A DNA stretch of 64,000 nt, taken from Ruegeria arenilitoris (GTDB taxonomy: Bacteria; Pseudomonadota; Alphaproteobacteria; Rhodobacterales; Rhodobacteraceae). The translations under genes were made by a program, and so were the position numbers. Of this stretch, positions 16,283 to 25,500 are shown piece by piece. Under the pieces are notes generated by a model that saw only the letters and a list, made by a program, of their open reading frames with translations, had not been told where the DNA came from and ran no database searches. The stretch spans positions 620,001 to 684,000 of the forward strand of contig NZ_WQHX01000002.1 in NCBI RefSeq assembly GCF_013035425.1, given 5' to 3'. The stretch's first letter is position 1. Each line of letters opens with the position of its first letter.

Positions 16283-17847
16283 TCGTAAAGCTGAACCAGA
16301 TCGTGAACGATGCCCCCAACACCCAACCCGCCAATACCTTCAGAGACGTTTTGAATAACCTCTCCGTAGATTACGGCGTTGGCACCGGTGTTGCCGGATT
16401 CCGAAGGTCTGATCAGGAACATCTCGATGAAGCTTGTTACCGGAATGGTGCCCGATCCGCCGTTGAGTTCGGACTCGTATGTGATGCAATCGATACCAGC
16501 CACGGTTATGACACGACGACGTGGATCTTCACGCCCAACCGAAGGTGCCTGGCAAGAGGGCAAGCTGCTTTCGGCTTTACCGCCTGCTGCCAGGATGGCT
16601 TCCAGCGCAGCTTGGTTGGTCACCTCGGCGTTGTAGATGTCGTACCGAGTACCATTCATCGGGAACCAGGCAGGAATTCCTGTGGGAACCGGATTGCTGA
16701 AATCAGCCCCGTAATTGATGGTCAGGTAGTCTTCCAGACCATCATTGAACATTCCATTACCTATTCGGGACGTCGGACATGAACCGTCGGCAAAGCAATC
16801 GTCCAGAGGCAAACCCACCGTTGCAGTCGGGTCGATAACTCCATCGACTTCGTACGCGGGCGCCAATTCGCTGGTGCAATTGTTACCCTGCGCAGCGGTT
16901 ATCCAACCATCAAGAACATGTGGCGAGGACGCAAAGTTGTCTACATCGTAGCGTGCATCATTCTGAAATTGACCAGCGCTGGATTCAAATCTGTCAAACC
17001 GTGTATTAAATCCCGCAATCATATTACCGATGCTGATACCTGGGCGGGTTTCTACCCCCCTTTGGCTAAAGCACATTGATACGGCACGAGACGCGGCTAG
17101 GGCGCAGGCGTCCTCTTGACCCGGAGGAGCAGGAGAGCACGCGCCGGCATCATCAATCGCAACAGCTTGATCTGATGAAAGAAAACCGAAGTTTCCAGGT
17201 CCCCATTGGTCATCTCCACCACCTTGGCTGACCATCTGCACAAGCTGACCTTCTGCAAGGTCAAGGCTTGGCGGCAGGCAAATGAACATGGGTGTGATGT
17301 CGCAGGCCAACAGTGTAAATCCTGCCACGGCGTCCGCGCTCACACTTGCAAAGGGACGCGCATCACCTAGCAGTGCCGCTGCGGCCGCAGCCAGGGGCGT
17401 TCCAACTTCGTGGACGTCAACGGTTACCCGGACGAAAGCCGCGATTGGTCCACTTGCCGCATCGGACGGATCAAGCAGTTGAGCCGGTTGGGCAGGCTCT
17501 ACCGTATCGTTGGGTGGGTTCTCATAAAACTCCAGTTGGTAGTCTGTGTCACCAGAAAGAAGCTGATCTTTGTTGCGCACCCCAAAGGTTTGAGTGTCAC
17601 TGATCATGTTGGCCGCGGCGTTTGTAGCCCGAGTGATTGAATCTGGGCGGCCGTCCAGTTCACCAGCCGCGGCAAGTGCCACGTTGTCGGCAAAACTTTG
17701 CAGTTCAGACTGCGTGGTCGTAACCCGCCCAATATCAAAGGCAATAGCGGCCATGCCGACCATCACTGAAAGTGCCACGGCGACAAATACCAAAATCGCA
17801 CCGTCTTCGGACTTGCGGAACTGACTTATGATTTTTGGGCGGGACAC
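16279..17847 (-). CDS. tadG: TadG-like pilus assembly protein
   Basis: A 522-residue protein starting with a basic region and the hydrophobic TadE/TadG-type segment GAILVFVAVALSVMVGMAAI followed by AFDIGRVTTTQSELQSFADN, the signature of TadG-related proteins (domain often named Flp-Tad). The long C-terminal periplasmic region has several paired cysteines and Gly/Asn-rich loops; no MIDAS-type von Willebrand motif is obvious. Start is GTG with AAGGAAA upstream. It is located between cpaB and the two TadE-like genes, overlapping the next gene by 4 bp. Confidence 0.85.
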   Translation of the reverse strand: MSRPKIISQFRKSEDGAILVFVAVALSVMVGMAAIAFDIGRVTTTQSELQSFADNVALAAAGELDGRPDSITRATNAAANMISDTQTFGVRNKDQLLSGDTDYQLEFYENPPNDTVEPAQPAQLLDPSDAASGPIAAFVRVTVDVHEVGTPLAAAAAALLGDARPFASVSADAVAGFTLLACDITPMFICLPPSLDLAEGQLVQMVSQGGGDDQWGPGNFGFLSSDQAVAIDDAGACSPAPPGQEDACALAASRAVSMCFSQRGVETRPGISIGNMIAGFNTRFDRFESSAGQFQNDARYDVDNFASSPHVLDGWITAAQGNNCTSELAPAYEVDGVIDPTATVGLPLDDCFADGSCPTSRIGNGMFNDGLEDYLTINYGADFSNPVPTGIPAWFPMNGTRYDIYNAEVTNQAALEAILAAGGKAESSLPSCQAPSVGREDPRRRVITVAGIDCITYESELNGGSGTIPVTSFIEMFLIRPSESGNTGANAVIYGEVIQNVSEGIGGLGVGGIVHDLVQLYE

Positions 17848-17870
17848 GGTCGCTACTTTCCTTCTAGGGT

Positions 17871-18683
17871 TCAGTTGATAATTGCTTCGGTCACGTCGGT
17901 TCCGCGACGAACGCGGACGATCGTGCGGACAGGCTCTTCGTCCGACCCAGTTTCCTGAGGTTCATCCACCAAAAGATCGTTCAAGCGGGTCATGGTCAGC
18001 GCCTTGTCCTCGGTGTCATTGACTGACCGAAGCGTCAGGCTTAGCCGACCCGCACGTTGGGCCAACGCGAGGCGCTGAACCTGATCCGGAGTAACTGCAA
18101 CTGTGACCGTCCGCGCCACTACGGGCTGGTCGGTTTGCTCATCGGATTCCTGGTCAACACCAATAACCCTGATATTTTGCAATATCGTAACGGCGTGCAT
18201 GTCCCTTTTCTCGCCAGTCGTCATGACGATATCGACGCGATCACCCGGCGTGACAAATCCGCCAACTGCGGTTTCGGCATCCACTTCAATCGCCATTGCG
18301 CGGTGATCATCGCCAATTGTCTGGACGATGGTGACCTTCTCACCAAAGTCGGAAACTTTGTTGTTCAGGATCAATTCACCCTGGGCAATCGCTCTGCGCG
18401 CGCGTCGCGAGGGCATGCTGGCGGCGGCAATCAGGTCGTCATATTCCGTAAACACGCCGACTGGAACAGACCCACGAGGCCATTCGATCGTCGTCAGTGA
18501 CCCCGGCTCAATCTCTTCGCCAAATGAAATGTCTCGTGAAGCAACAACTACGCTGACAGTCTCGCTCTCGACAGCAGCACTTGCAGTTCCGGTGTCGAAC
18601 TGAATGTAATCGCGTGCGACGTAAACCGATCCGCCAGCTACAGCCAACCCCGTTAATGCAGTGAAAATGGCAGAAAATCTCAT
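17871..18683 (-). CDS. cpaB: Flp pilus assembly protein CpaB/RcpC
   Basis: A 270-residue protein with an N-terminal membrane/signal segment (IFTALTGLAVAGGSVYVARD) and an SAF domain (about residues 42-105: VVVASRDISFGEEIEPGSL). An RcpC-type region with AIEVDAETAVGGFVTPGDRVDI follows. CpaB works with the outer-membrane secretin in most Tad systems, yet no secretin gene follows it here. AAGGAGAAC precedes the ATG. The gene is downstream of flp and separated from it by a strong inverted repeat. Confidence 0.9.
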   Translation of the reverse strand: MRFSAIFTALTGLAVAGGSVYVARDYIQFDTGTASAAVESETVSVVVASRDISFGEEIEPGSLTTIEWPRGSVPVGVFTEYDDLIAAASMPSRRARRAIAQGELILNNKVSDFGEKVTIVQTIGDDHRAMAIEVDAETAVGGFVTPGDRVDIVMTTGEKRDMHAVTILQNIRVIGVDQESDEQTDQPVVARTVTVAVTPDQVQRLALAQRAGRLSLTLRSVNDTEDKALTMTRLNDLLVDEPQETGSDEEPVRTIVRVRRGTDVTEAIIN

Positions 18684-18777
18684 CTGGTTCTCCTTCGCTA
18701 CTTCTTAGCTTTCAACGAATGAAATGCTTTGAACGGTTGCACTATGCCGATAGATCAAGAAGTCTTGTCTTGGTTGG

Positions 18778-18810
18778 AAAGTACGCGGCGCGAATTGCAC
18801 CGCGTACTTT
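18778..18810 (-). terminator. Inverted repeat between flp and cpaB (attenuator/terminator)
   Basis: AAAGTACGCGG at 18778-18788 pairs perfectly with CCGCGTACTTT at 18800-18810 around an 11-nt loop, 17 bp after the flp stop codon. The stem ends in three U on the coding strand. Such a partial terminator would let flp be transcribed far more than the assembly genes downstream. Confidence 0.6.
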
Positions 18811-18826
18811 GAGTGCAAGCAGGTGA

Positions 18827-18997
18827 TTACATCAGGCCTTCTGCCGCGGTGAACTGGCCGTTAACGTCGCCGCCCAAAGCTGTGAGGGTCGCAACTGCAA
18901 TTGCCGTGACAATGGTCAGGGCAACACCGTACTCGACGATGGTCGCACCGCGCTCGTCACGTGCCAGGGTTTTCATCATTACATAAAGCTTCAACAT
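18827..18997 (-). CDS. flp: Flp-type major pilin
   Basis: A 56-residue prepilin read directly from the sequence. The leader MLKLYVMMKTLARDERG ends in the processing Gly, followed by ATIVEYGVALTIVTAIAVAT with the class-typical Glu5 and Tyr6 and a hydrophobic helix, then a short tail ending GLM. AGGAGAG precedes the ATG at ideal spacing. It is the first gene of the tad locus, as is usual, and is followed by an inverted repeat before cpaB. Processing is expected from the A24 peptidase at 8893-9378. Confidence 0.93.
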   Translation of the reverse strand: MLKLYVMMKTLARDERGATIVEYGVALTIVTAIAVATLTALGGDVNGQFTAAEGLM

Positions 18998-19470
18998 TTT
19001 ACTCTCCTAGTTAACTCACTAGATACACACTGATGCCGTACAAACTGACGGCGCTAACAACCCCCCCTTAAAGACGGAGCCTGCATTAAAACTACGCTTC
19101 ATGGATCAGGGCGCGCATCATCCAAACTGTGGAAAAACACACGTATAAGGTGAAAGAATTGGCGCTTTGACTGTTGCTTTGCCCCAGATTCGCCTTTTTT
19201 GGCTATTGGTCCAGCCGACCCAGATCGCGATTCGTGCACTGTTTGAACCCGATGGAATTCGGCCTTCGAAGAAAATACCGAAGCCGCCCTGCCCGGCTAA
19301 CTCTGGCCGGAACAGGCGTTTCTGCCGGTTGGAAAAGCCGATTGCCTTCGTCAATTTACATTCAATTTGTGAAAGCTGTTGACAGGGAAACCTTACACAG
19401 AACTTCGCCGATGCCTTTCAATGAACGACGTGCGAATTGTGGCAAAAGTGTGCTCTTGGATCTGTCTTTT
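18998..19470. other. Gene-free region upstream of flp
   Basis: About 470 bp without a credible gene between the flp start and the metallo-hydrolase end. It should hold the flp promoter. A run of seven C lies near 19061-19067. The short open frames here lack ribosome-binding sites and family features. I see no recognisable RNA or repeat. Confidence 0.5.
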
Positions 19471-19503
19471 CTGCGGGCGCCGCGGATTTTTGCGCGCCCG
19501 CAG
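19471..19503. terminator. GC-rich hairpin after the metallo-hydrolase gene
   Basis: CTGCGGGCGC at 19471-19480 pairs exactly with GCGCCCGCAG at 19494-19503. It begins 8 bp after the stop codon of the minus-strand metallo-hydrolase gene. No U run follows on that strand; a short T run follows on the plus strand. A terminator is likely but not certain. Confidence 0.5.
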
Positions 19504-19511
19504 AGCTGTTT

Positions 19512-20768
19512 TTACTCTTTGAACGGCAGACTAGTGTAAGCGCCAACCTCGTTGTTACCCGAACGCTCATTGAAGGCTTCGATCATGTCGTTAGTAGCCT
19601 CGGCAGCTCCTAAATCCATGCTTTCAAGATCGAACTCGGAGAATGGGAACTCTGCAGCAGAGTCTGGCGGCTGTTTGGCCATCTGCACCGGGGCCGGAAA
19701 TGACTCTTCATTGGGCACTCCCTGACGGGTGCGAATGCTGTCCTTTGTTACGTTCCAAGTCATAAAATCTGCCGCCAAATCCAACGGGCCGTCGTAAGTT
19801 TCCCGTATTGCAGAATACACTGCCAATGCGATGTCATGGTCATTTTGGAAGTGATAGCAGACCGCCAGCCTCGGCTCAGTCTCGGACATGATCTTGCCAA
19901 AAGCCTGCGCCGCTGTGTGACCCTGTGAACCGACGAAAATCGCCTCTGACGGTTCAAAACCGTATTTTTCGATCATGAACTCAGGGGGGGTAAAGCATTC
20001 GTGGATGGCGAGATCAGCACCAGCTGCGTGCTCTCTCCACCATCGGGTCGGAAGAGTGTCAGAGGAAAACGCAAACTTGAGACCGTTCCATTCCAGCAGA
20101 AAACTGACTGCTTGCTCGCCATGGATAGCAGGGAGCGTTCTGACTTGAACACCGTTTTCGTCAAAAATGACATTGTTGACGGCTTTCCAATCAAATTCGT
20201 TCACCTCCAGTTGCAGTCCGCGCGGATCAACTGCCGCGCCACGGGTCGCTTCCTCCCAGGCCCACATCTTCATCATGTGATCGGCCCAGGATTTGGTACC
20301 CCATTCTGGCTTAATCCCTTCTGGTCCCCACAAGCGGACTGGAGTCAAACGGTTGTTCACTGGGCCTGTAAAATAGAACGCTGGAAAATCACCGGCGTGA
20401 TCAAGATGCAAATGTCCCAGGAACACTTTGTCTAGCTGATCCAAAGGTATCCCTAGCGCCATGATCCGTTCATAAGAGCCCTCGCCCATATCGAATATAA
20501 ATTTCTCACCATTTCCCAATTCAACAAGGAAACACGCTGCAGCTTGTTTCAAACGCGGCTGGGGCATCCCGGTTCCACAAGCAATTACCCGCATTTCGTC
20601 CGCCCCAAGGGCTTCTGTTCCTGGGTAATAAACTGTTTGATGGGGATATGGGTCGGTTCTCGACCACTCAGCAGGTTCTTTATCTTGCGCGATCGCAGCA
20701 GCTGCTGAACTTGCTAATATTACGGCGCCAAGCGCAATTGCCCGAGCAGTCTTGCCAACAAATATCAT
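19512..20768 (-). CDS. Secreted metallo-beta-lactamase-fold hydrolase (GntH-like family)
   Basis: A 418-residue protein with a signal peptide (ARAIALGAVILASSAAAAIA). The metal motif HLHLDHAGD is at about residues 118-126, and further ligands are likely in HTAAQAFG and CYHFQNDHD. The opening YPHQTVYYPGTEALG and MRVIACGTGMPQPR are typical of the RNase Z-like MBL group that databases often name after GntH of the guanitoxin cluster. None of the other guanitoxin genes is nearby, so a role in that toxin is not supported. GGGGGAGAA precedes the ATG. It stands alone between two gene-free stretches. Substrate unknown; a periplasmic hydrolase is the safest description. Confidence 0.75.
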   Translation of the reverse strand: MIFVGKTARAIALGAVILASSAAAAIAQDKEPAEWSRTDPYPHQTVYYPGTEALGADEMRVIACGTGMPQPRLKQAAACFLVELGNGEKFIFDMGEGSYERIMALGIPLDQLDKVFLGHLHLDHAGDFPAFYFTGPVNNRLTPVRLWGPEGIKPEWGTKSWADHMMKMWAWEEATRGAAVDPRGLQLEVNEFDWKAVNNVIFDENGVQVRTLPAIHGEQAVSFLLEWNGLKFAFSSDTLPTRWWREHAAGADLAIHECFTPPEFMIEKYGFEPSEAIFVGSQGHTAAQAFGKIMSETEPRLAVCYHFQNDHDIALAVYSAIRETYDGPLDLAADFMTWNVTKDSIRTRQGVPNEESFPAPVQMAKQPPDSAAEFPFSEFDLESMDLGAAEATNDMIEAFNERSGNNEVGAYTSLPFKE

Positions 20769-21206
20769 TGCTATTCTCCCCCACTGGGATTCCGATTAAA
20801 CCCAAAGTTACTCAATGTCGTGTCACTCAAGGATCGCAGTTTTTGAATGCGTATTGCAAGTCTTTGTGTGCAGATCGGGAACAGCGCAGTTTGTATCGAC
20901 AAAAGCTGGATAGGATAATATTTAGGCGTCGACAGAGATTGGACCAAGCTAACCAAATTCGATTTTATCGAATTGATTCAACTTTGCCTCTAAAACCCTT
21001 TTTTCTCGCTGGCCTAAATACTGAACACTAACTGCATTTTGATTGCCTTCGCGTTTTTGCCGATGAAGTGATCCGATGCCTTTGCGAAATTGCGCCGGGG
21101 TTTTATTTATTGGCAGTTTATGAAGCGGCTTCGGCCGAACAAATTAATCAAACTGCCGCCCAATAGAAAACCACCGCTGACTTCGATATCAACTTTTAGA
21201 CTATAT
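20769..21206. other. Gene-free region between metallo-hydrolase and REC-cyclase
   Basis: About 440 AT-rich bases between two minus-strand genes. It presumably holds the metallo-hydrolase promoter and the 3' end of the phosphorelay transcript. Small open frames lack support. No clear hairpin or repeat was seen. Confidence 0.45.
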
Positions 21207-22238
21207 CTAATTCCGGATTGAGAACACTTCGGTCAGCTCCGAAAATCCTTTGAAAAGTGCTTCCTCTAATTGCTCGCAATCGGCAGAGGCTGAAAGGTTC
21301 TGTCGTGTTTCCGCATCAAATAGAATGGCCCGATCCACGATCTTGGTGTGTGCTTCTAGTCGGGCGGCAAGATTAACTGTTTTACCGATGCACGTATACG
21401 TGGCGCGCGTCTGCGTACCTGCATAACCTGCTACTACCTCGCCGGTAGCCACACCAAAGCCCACTTTCAGCCTCTTCTCGCCCAAGGCTGTTCGCTCTTC
21501 GTTTAGCATATCGATCATTCTACTCATTTCTTGCGCCGCAGAAATCGCGCTTTGCGCTGAGTTATCAACAGGTTGAGGCGCGCCAAATAAGGCCATCAAG
21601 CCATCACCAACCATCAAGTTCACTATACCACCATGACTCGTAACTGCCTCGAACATCAGGGTATAATAGGTGTTCAACAGTTCAATCGTCGCTTCGGGTG
21701 GCATGGGTTCAGACAACGCGGTGAAATCTCGAATATCACAGAACAGGACTGTCGCAGTTATCCGGCTACCGCCGATAGCAAAACCCGACGCTTGCAGATC
21801 CTGAGCGACCTCTTCGGTCGCAAATCGCCCTAGAAGCCGCTTTTGTTCGTCGTATAGCTGCTTTCTTTCGAGGCTGGAATTCAGGCGTGCCTGGAGCAGC
21901 ACTTTGTTCACAGGTTTGGCGATATAATCTTCAGCCCCCAGTTCGATGCAACGAACGACGTTTTCGAGCCCCTCAACCGAAGATGTAACGATGACTGGCA
22001 AATCGCGAAGTGTCGGATCGCCTTTAAGTGCTTCAAGCACTTGAAACCCGTCCATTTCCGGCATCTCTATATCCAGTAGCAGGACATCATAATCATCCTC
22101 GGCAAGCATTTGCATTGCGACTTTGCCATTGTGTGCAACCGATGCTCGATGTCCCAACATCTCGACACTTCGAGTCATCAAAATTCGATTGACCTTGTTG
22201 TCATCGACAATCAGAAGATGCCCGGTTTTCTCAACCAT
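21207..22238 (-). CDS. Response regulator with class III cyclase output
   Basis: A 343-residue two-domain protein. The N-terminal receiver (1-120) has acidic VDD at 11-13, phospho-acceptor Asp56 in LLLDIEMPEMDG and Lys in YIAKPVNK. A helical linker leads to a cyclase domain (~160-320) with metal Asp168 in VLFCDIRDFT and Asp212 in LMVGDGLMALFG, and VNLAARLEAHTK. The adenine-specifying Lys before the second Asp is replaced by a hydrophobic residue, a variant seen in other cyclases. It overlaps the Hpt gene by 8 bp, which itself overlaps the hybrid kinase gene, so phosphate should flow kinase, Hpt, this receiver, with cyclic nucleotide as output. Confidence 0.88.
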   Translation of the reverse strand: MVEKTGHLLIVDDNKVNRILMTRSVEMLGHRASVAHNGKVAMQMLAEDDYDVLLLDIEMPEMDGFQVLEALKGDPTLRDLPVIVTSSVEGLENVVRCIELGAEDYIAKPVNKVLLQARLNSSLERKQLYDEQKRLLGRFATEEVAQDLQASGFAIGGSRITATVLFCDIRDFTALSEPMPPEATIELLNTYYTLMFEAVTSHGGIVNLMVGDGLMALFGAPQPVDNSAQSAISAAQEMSRMIDMLNEERTALGEKRLKVGFGVATGEVVAGYAGTQTRATYTCIGKTVNLAARLEAHTKIVDRAILFDAETRQNLSASADCEQLEEALFKGFSELTEVFSIRN

Positions 22239-22563
22239 TCAAAAGCCCTGTGAGCGCCGTCGCAGTTTGGTCAAATGTAGCCCTGAGGACATCCACCGCC
22301 GCACCGTCGATTTCGCCTGACAATTCGATATCACGAGCCCGTTCGGACAGAGTTATTGCACCAAAGGTTTGCGCGTTCGACTTGATGGAGTGAGCCGCAC
22401 GGCGATAGGTGTCGGCGTCTTGGTTTTTGACCGAGCCTTTCAGCTCGGCAAACATGTTTTCTGCGTCATCTAAGAAAGTGGCCGCCAATTCTCTGGCGAA
22501 ATCTTCACCCATCGCTGCGCAAAGCTCTTCAAAAACAGTAGGGTCAATGATGTCTTTGGTCAT
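22231..22563 (-). CDS. Histidine phosphotransfer (Hpt) protein
   Basis: A 110-residue helical protein with the Hpt signature [16 protein letters not shown]; the phospho-accepting histidine is His58. The start at 22563 overlaps the stop of the hybrid kinase gene in ATGA; the longer frame that begins at 22668 lies inside the kinase gene and is not credible. Its 3' end overlaps the REC-cyclase start by 8 bp. The three overlapping genes form a complete phosphorelay with a free-standing Hpt. Confidence 0.88.
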   Translation of the reverse strand: MTKDIIDPTVFEELCAAMGEDFARELAATFLDDAENMFAELKGSVKNQDADTYRRAAHSIKSNAQTFGAITLSERARDIELSGEIDGAAVDVLRATFDQTATALTGLLNG

Positions 22564-25500
22564 TTGCGTTTCCTTGGAGACCGAGCAGGAGTGCGGGAAA
22601 GTGCATCGATCAGGCGATCCACGCGGATTGGCTTTGCGATGTAGTCGTCCATTCCGGCAGCCAAACACATTTCGCGGTCTCCTTGCATTGCGTTTGCGGT
22701 CATCGCAATGATCCTAGGACGGTCATCGGGATGGGATGCGTTAATTTTTCGAGATGCTTCAAGCCCGTCCATTTCCGGCATTTGCACATCCATTAAAATG
22801 ACGTCATAGGTTTGACGAGCGACACTTTCGATGGCCTCAATACCGTTGCTGGCCAGATCGGTACGATAGCCCATTTGTTCGAGCAGGCGTATCGCGAGCT
22901 TCTGGTTTACCAGATTATCTTCCGCCAAAAGAATGCGAAGTGGATGCCACTTCGCCATATCGGGATCAATTTTGGGTTTTTGGATCCTCCTGTCTTCCTT
23001 TGGGGCCTCTGACGGCGCAAAGAGAGTGACCAACGTATCGAATAGCTGAGATTGGCGTAATGGTTTAGTAATATAAGCCGAAAACAAACCTGCTTCGGCT
23101 TCGACATCGCGAATGCCGAGTGAACTGAATAGGATCATTGGGATATTTTCGTTCAGTTTGCGAATGGCACGGGCCAGCGCAAGCCCGTCCATCTGAGGCA
23201 TGTGCATATCCAATATTGCGAGGTCGAATTGTGCGCCCTTCTCTAGCGCCCCTATGGCGTCTTCCGGATTTTTGTATGCGGTCGTTTCGGTTCCCCATTT
23301 CAAGGTCTGCAGGGAAAGCACCTTCAAGTTTGTCGCGTTGTCATCGACAACCAGAATTCGCTTGCCTACCAGTTCAGATTGCACACCGATCAAGTCACGA
23401 GATTTGGATTTTGGTAATTGGGCGGGTTTAGCCCGGATAGAGAAATGAAAGGTCGAACCTTTACCGACGCCTGCGCTCGTTGCCCACATGGTGCCGCCCA
23501 TCAGTTCGGCAAGTCGTTTTGAGATAGCAAGTCCCAATCCTGTGCCACCATATTTTCGAGTTGTCGAGCTGTCAGCCTGGCTGAAGGATTGGAACAAACG
23601 ACCCATCCCCTTCTTGCTCAAACCAATACCTGTGTCGCGAACCGCGAAGTTGATCAGAACGTGCTCGTCTTCCGTCGGCGTTGCGCTCACTTTCAAAAAG
23701 ATCTCGCCCTTTTCCGTAAATTTCACTGCATTCGACAATAGGTTGAGCAGGATTTGCCGCAGCCGAGTGAGGTCGGCACTGATGCCGGGCGGAACGTCAT
23801 CCTCCATCAGATATGCGATCTCAAGATGCTTTTCTGCCGCCTTGTTGCCGATCAAATCTTGTGCTGACTCAATACAATCTCGCAAGTCCAATGGATGATA
23901 TTCGATATCCATCTGGCCTGCTTCGATTTTCGAAAAATCTAGAATCTCGTTGATTATTCCCAACAACGCATCGCCGCTGTCGCGAATGGTTCGGGCGTAG
24001 TCATTTTGCTCATCGTCCAACTTAGTGTCCATCAGCAGGCCGCTCATCCCAATTACCGCATTCATAGGCGTGCGAATTTCATGCGACATCGTGGCGAGAA
24101 ATGCGCTCTTGGCTTCGTTGGCGGCCTCGGCCGCCTCGCGCGCCGCTTGGGCTTCGCGAAACAAACGAACATTCTCGATGGCAATTACGGACTGATCAGC
24201 AAAGGATTCCGCCATAGCAATATCGTCGTCCGAAAACGGCGTCTTTGTTTTTCTAATGAACACAAGTCCACCCAAACATTTGCCACTGCGCATCAGCGGC
24301 ACACCGAGAAAAGCTTCGTAACCGTTTTCCTCCTGCAACTTTTTCGCCAAACGCGGCAGTTCATGCGACGACAAGTCGTGCATATGCATCGTTTTTCCGG
24401 ACAAAAGCACAGACGAAAGGAAATTGTCTTCTGGGTCAAGCGGATGGCGCGTTTGTCCAAAATTGCGAATTAAACCTTCAGGAGAAGCCAAAGCTACTTG
24501 CCACCAATTGTTATCATCCGCCAGTGTTGCGACAGCCAAGTCACAAGAAACAAGCCTTGTCGCGGAATTAACGATGACTTCAAAAACAGGCGTTGTATCG
24601 GTCGGTGATTGGCTTATTACCCTGAGCACATCGGCGCTCGCGGTCTGTCGCGCAAGTGACGTTTGGTTATCTTTGAACATACGCGCGTTCTGGATGGCGA
24701 TAACTGCTTGATCAGCGAAATTCTTTAGTATCTCAATTTCACGCCCAAGGAACGGAAGGTCGCTGCCATCTTCTGCAATTTTGCGTGCAAGAAACAGCGC
24801 TCCGACTGCCGTTCCCTTCCACACAATCGGAGCGATAAGGCAGGAGAAATTCCCGACCTTTTCTGCAACCTTCTGAATTACCAGAGATGTGTCGGGACCA
24901 CGCATCGCATCCGGGCAATGCACGACTCTTCGTTCACTGATCGCAGTCGCTACAATCGTTTTCGCCACTGGCAGCGGCTCATATCCCCTTGCGCTTAACT
25001 CGCCAATTGGACCACGTACCGCGCCCAATAGAATCCGGTCTTCTTCGCCCAGTGTCAAAATTGACAGATCGTTGCACTTTATCAGCTTTTGGCAGCTGTC
25101 CAAGATCTTGTCAAAAACCGGTTTTGCGTCCTCCACAGAGTTAGAAATAACTTCCAGAACTTCGGACGTCGCTGTTTGTCGTTCCAGCGCTTCTTCGACC
25201 TCGGCAGTCCGATCCTGAACTTCTTGGAATAGCTGTGTGTTGTTAATCGCAATAACCGCCTGCGAAGCAAATGTCTCAAGCAAGCCTATTTGTTTTTCGG
25301 AAAAGGCGTCGGCCTTGCGGTGGGCCATAACAATAACACCTACCGTCACATTGTTGCTGATCAGAGGCACACCCAACGTCGTAAGGTAGTCGCCAATTTC
25401 TGCCGCTTTTTTCCAAGTATAGGTAGGATCGTTACGTGTATCGCGAATATACACGGTTTCACCATGCAAGGCCGTTCGTCCGATGCATGATCCCTCTTCC

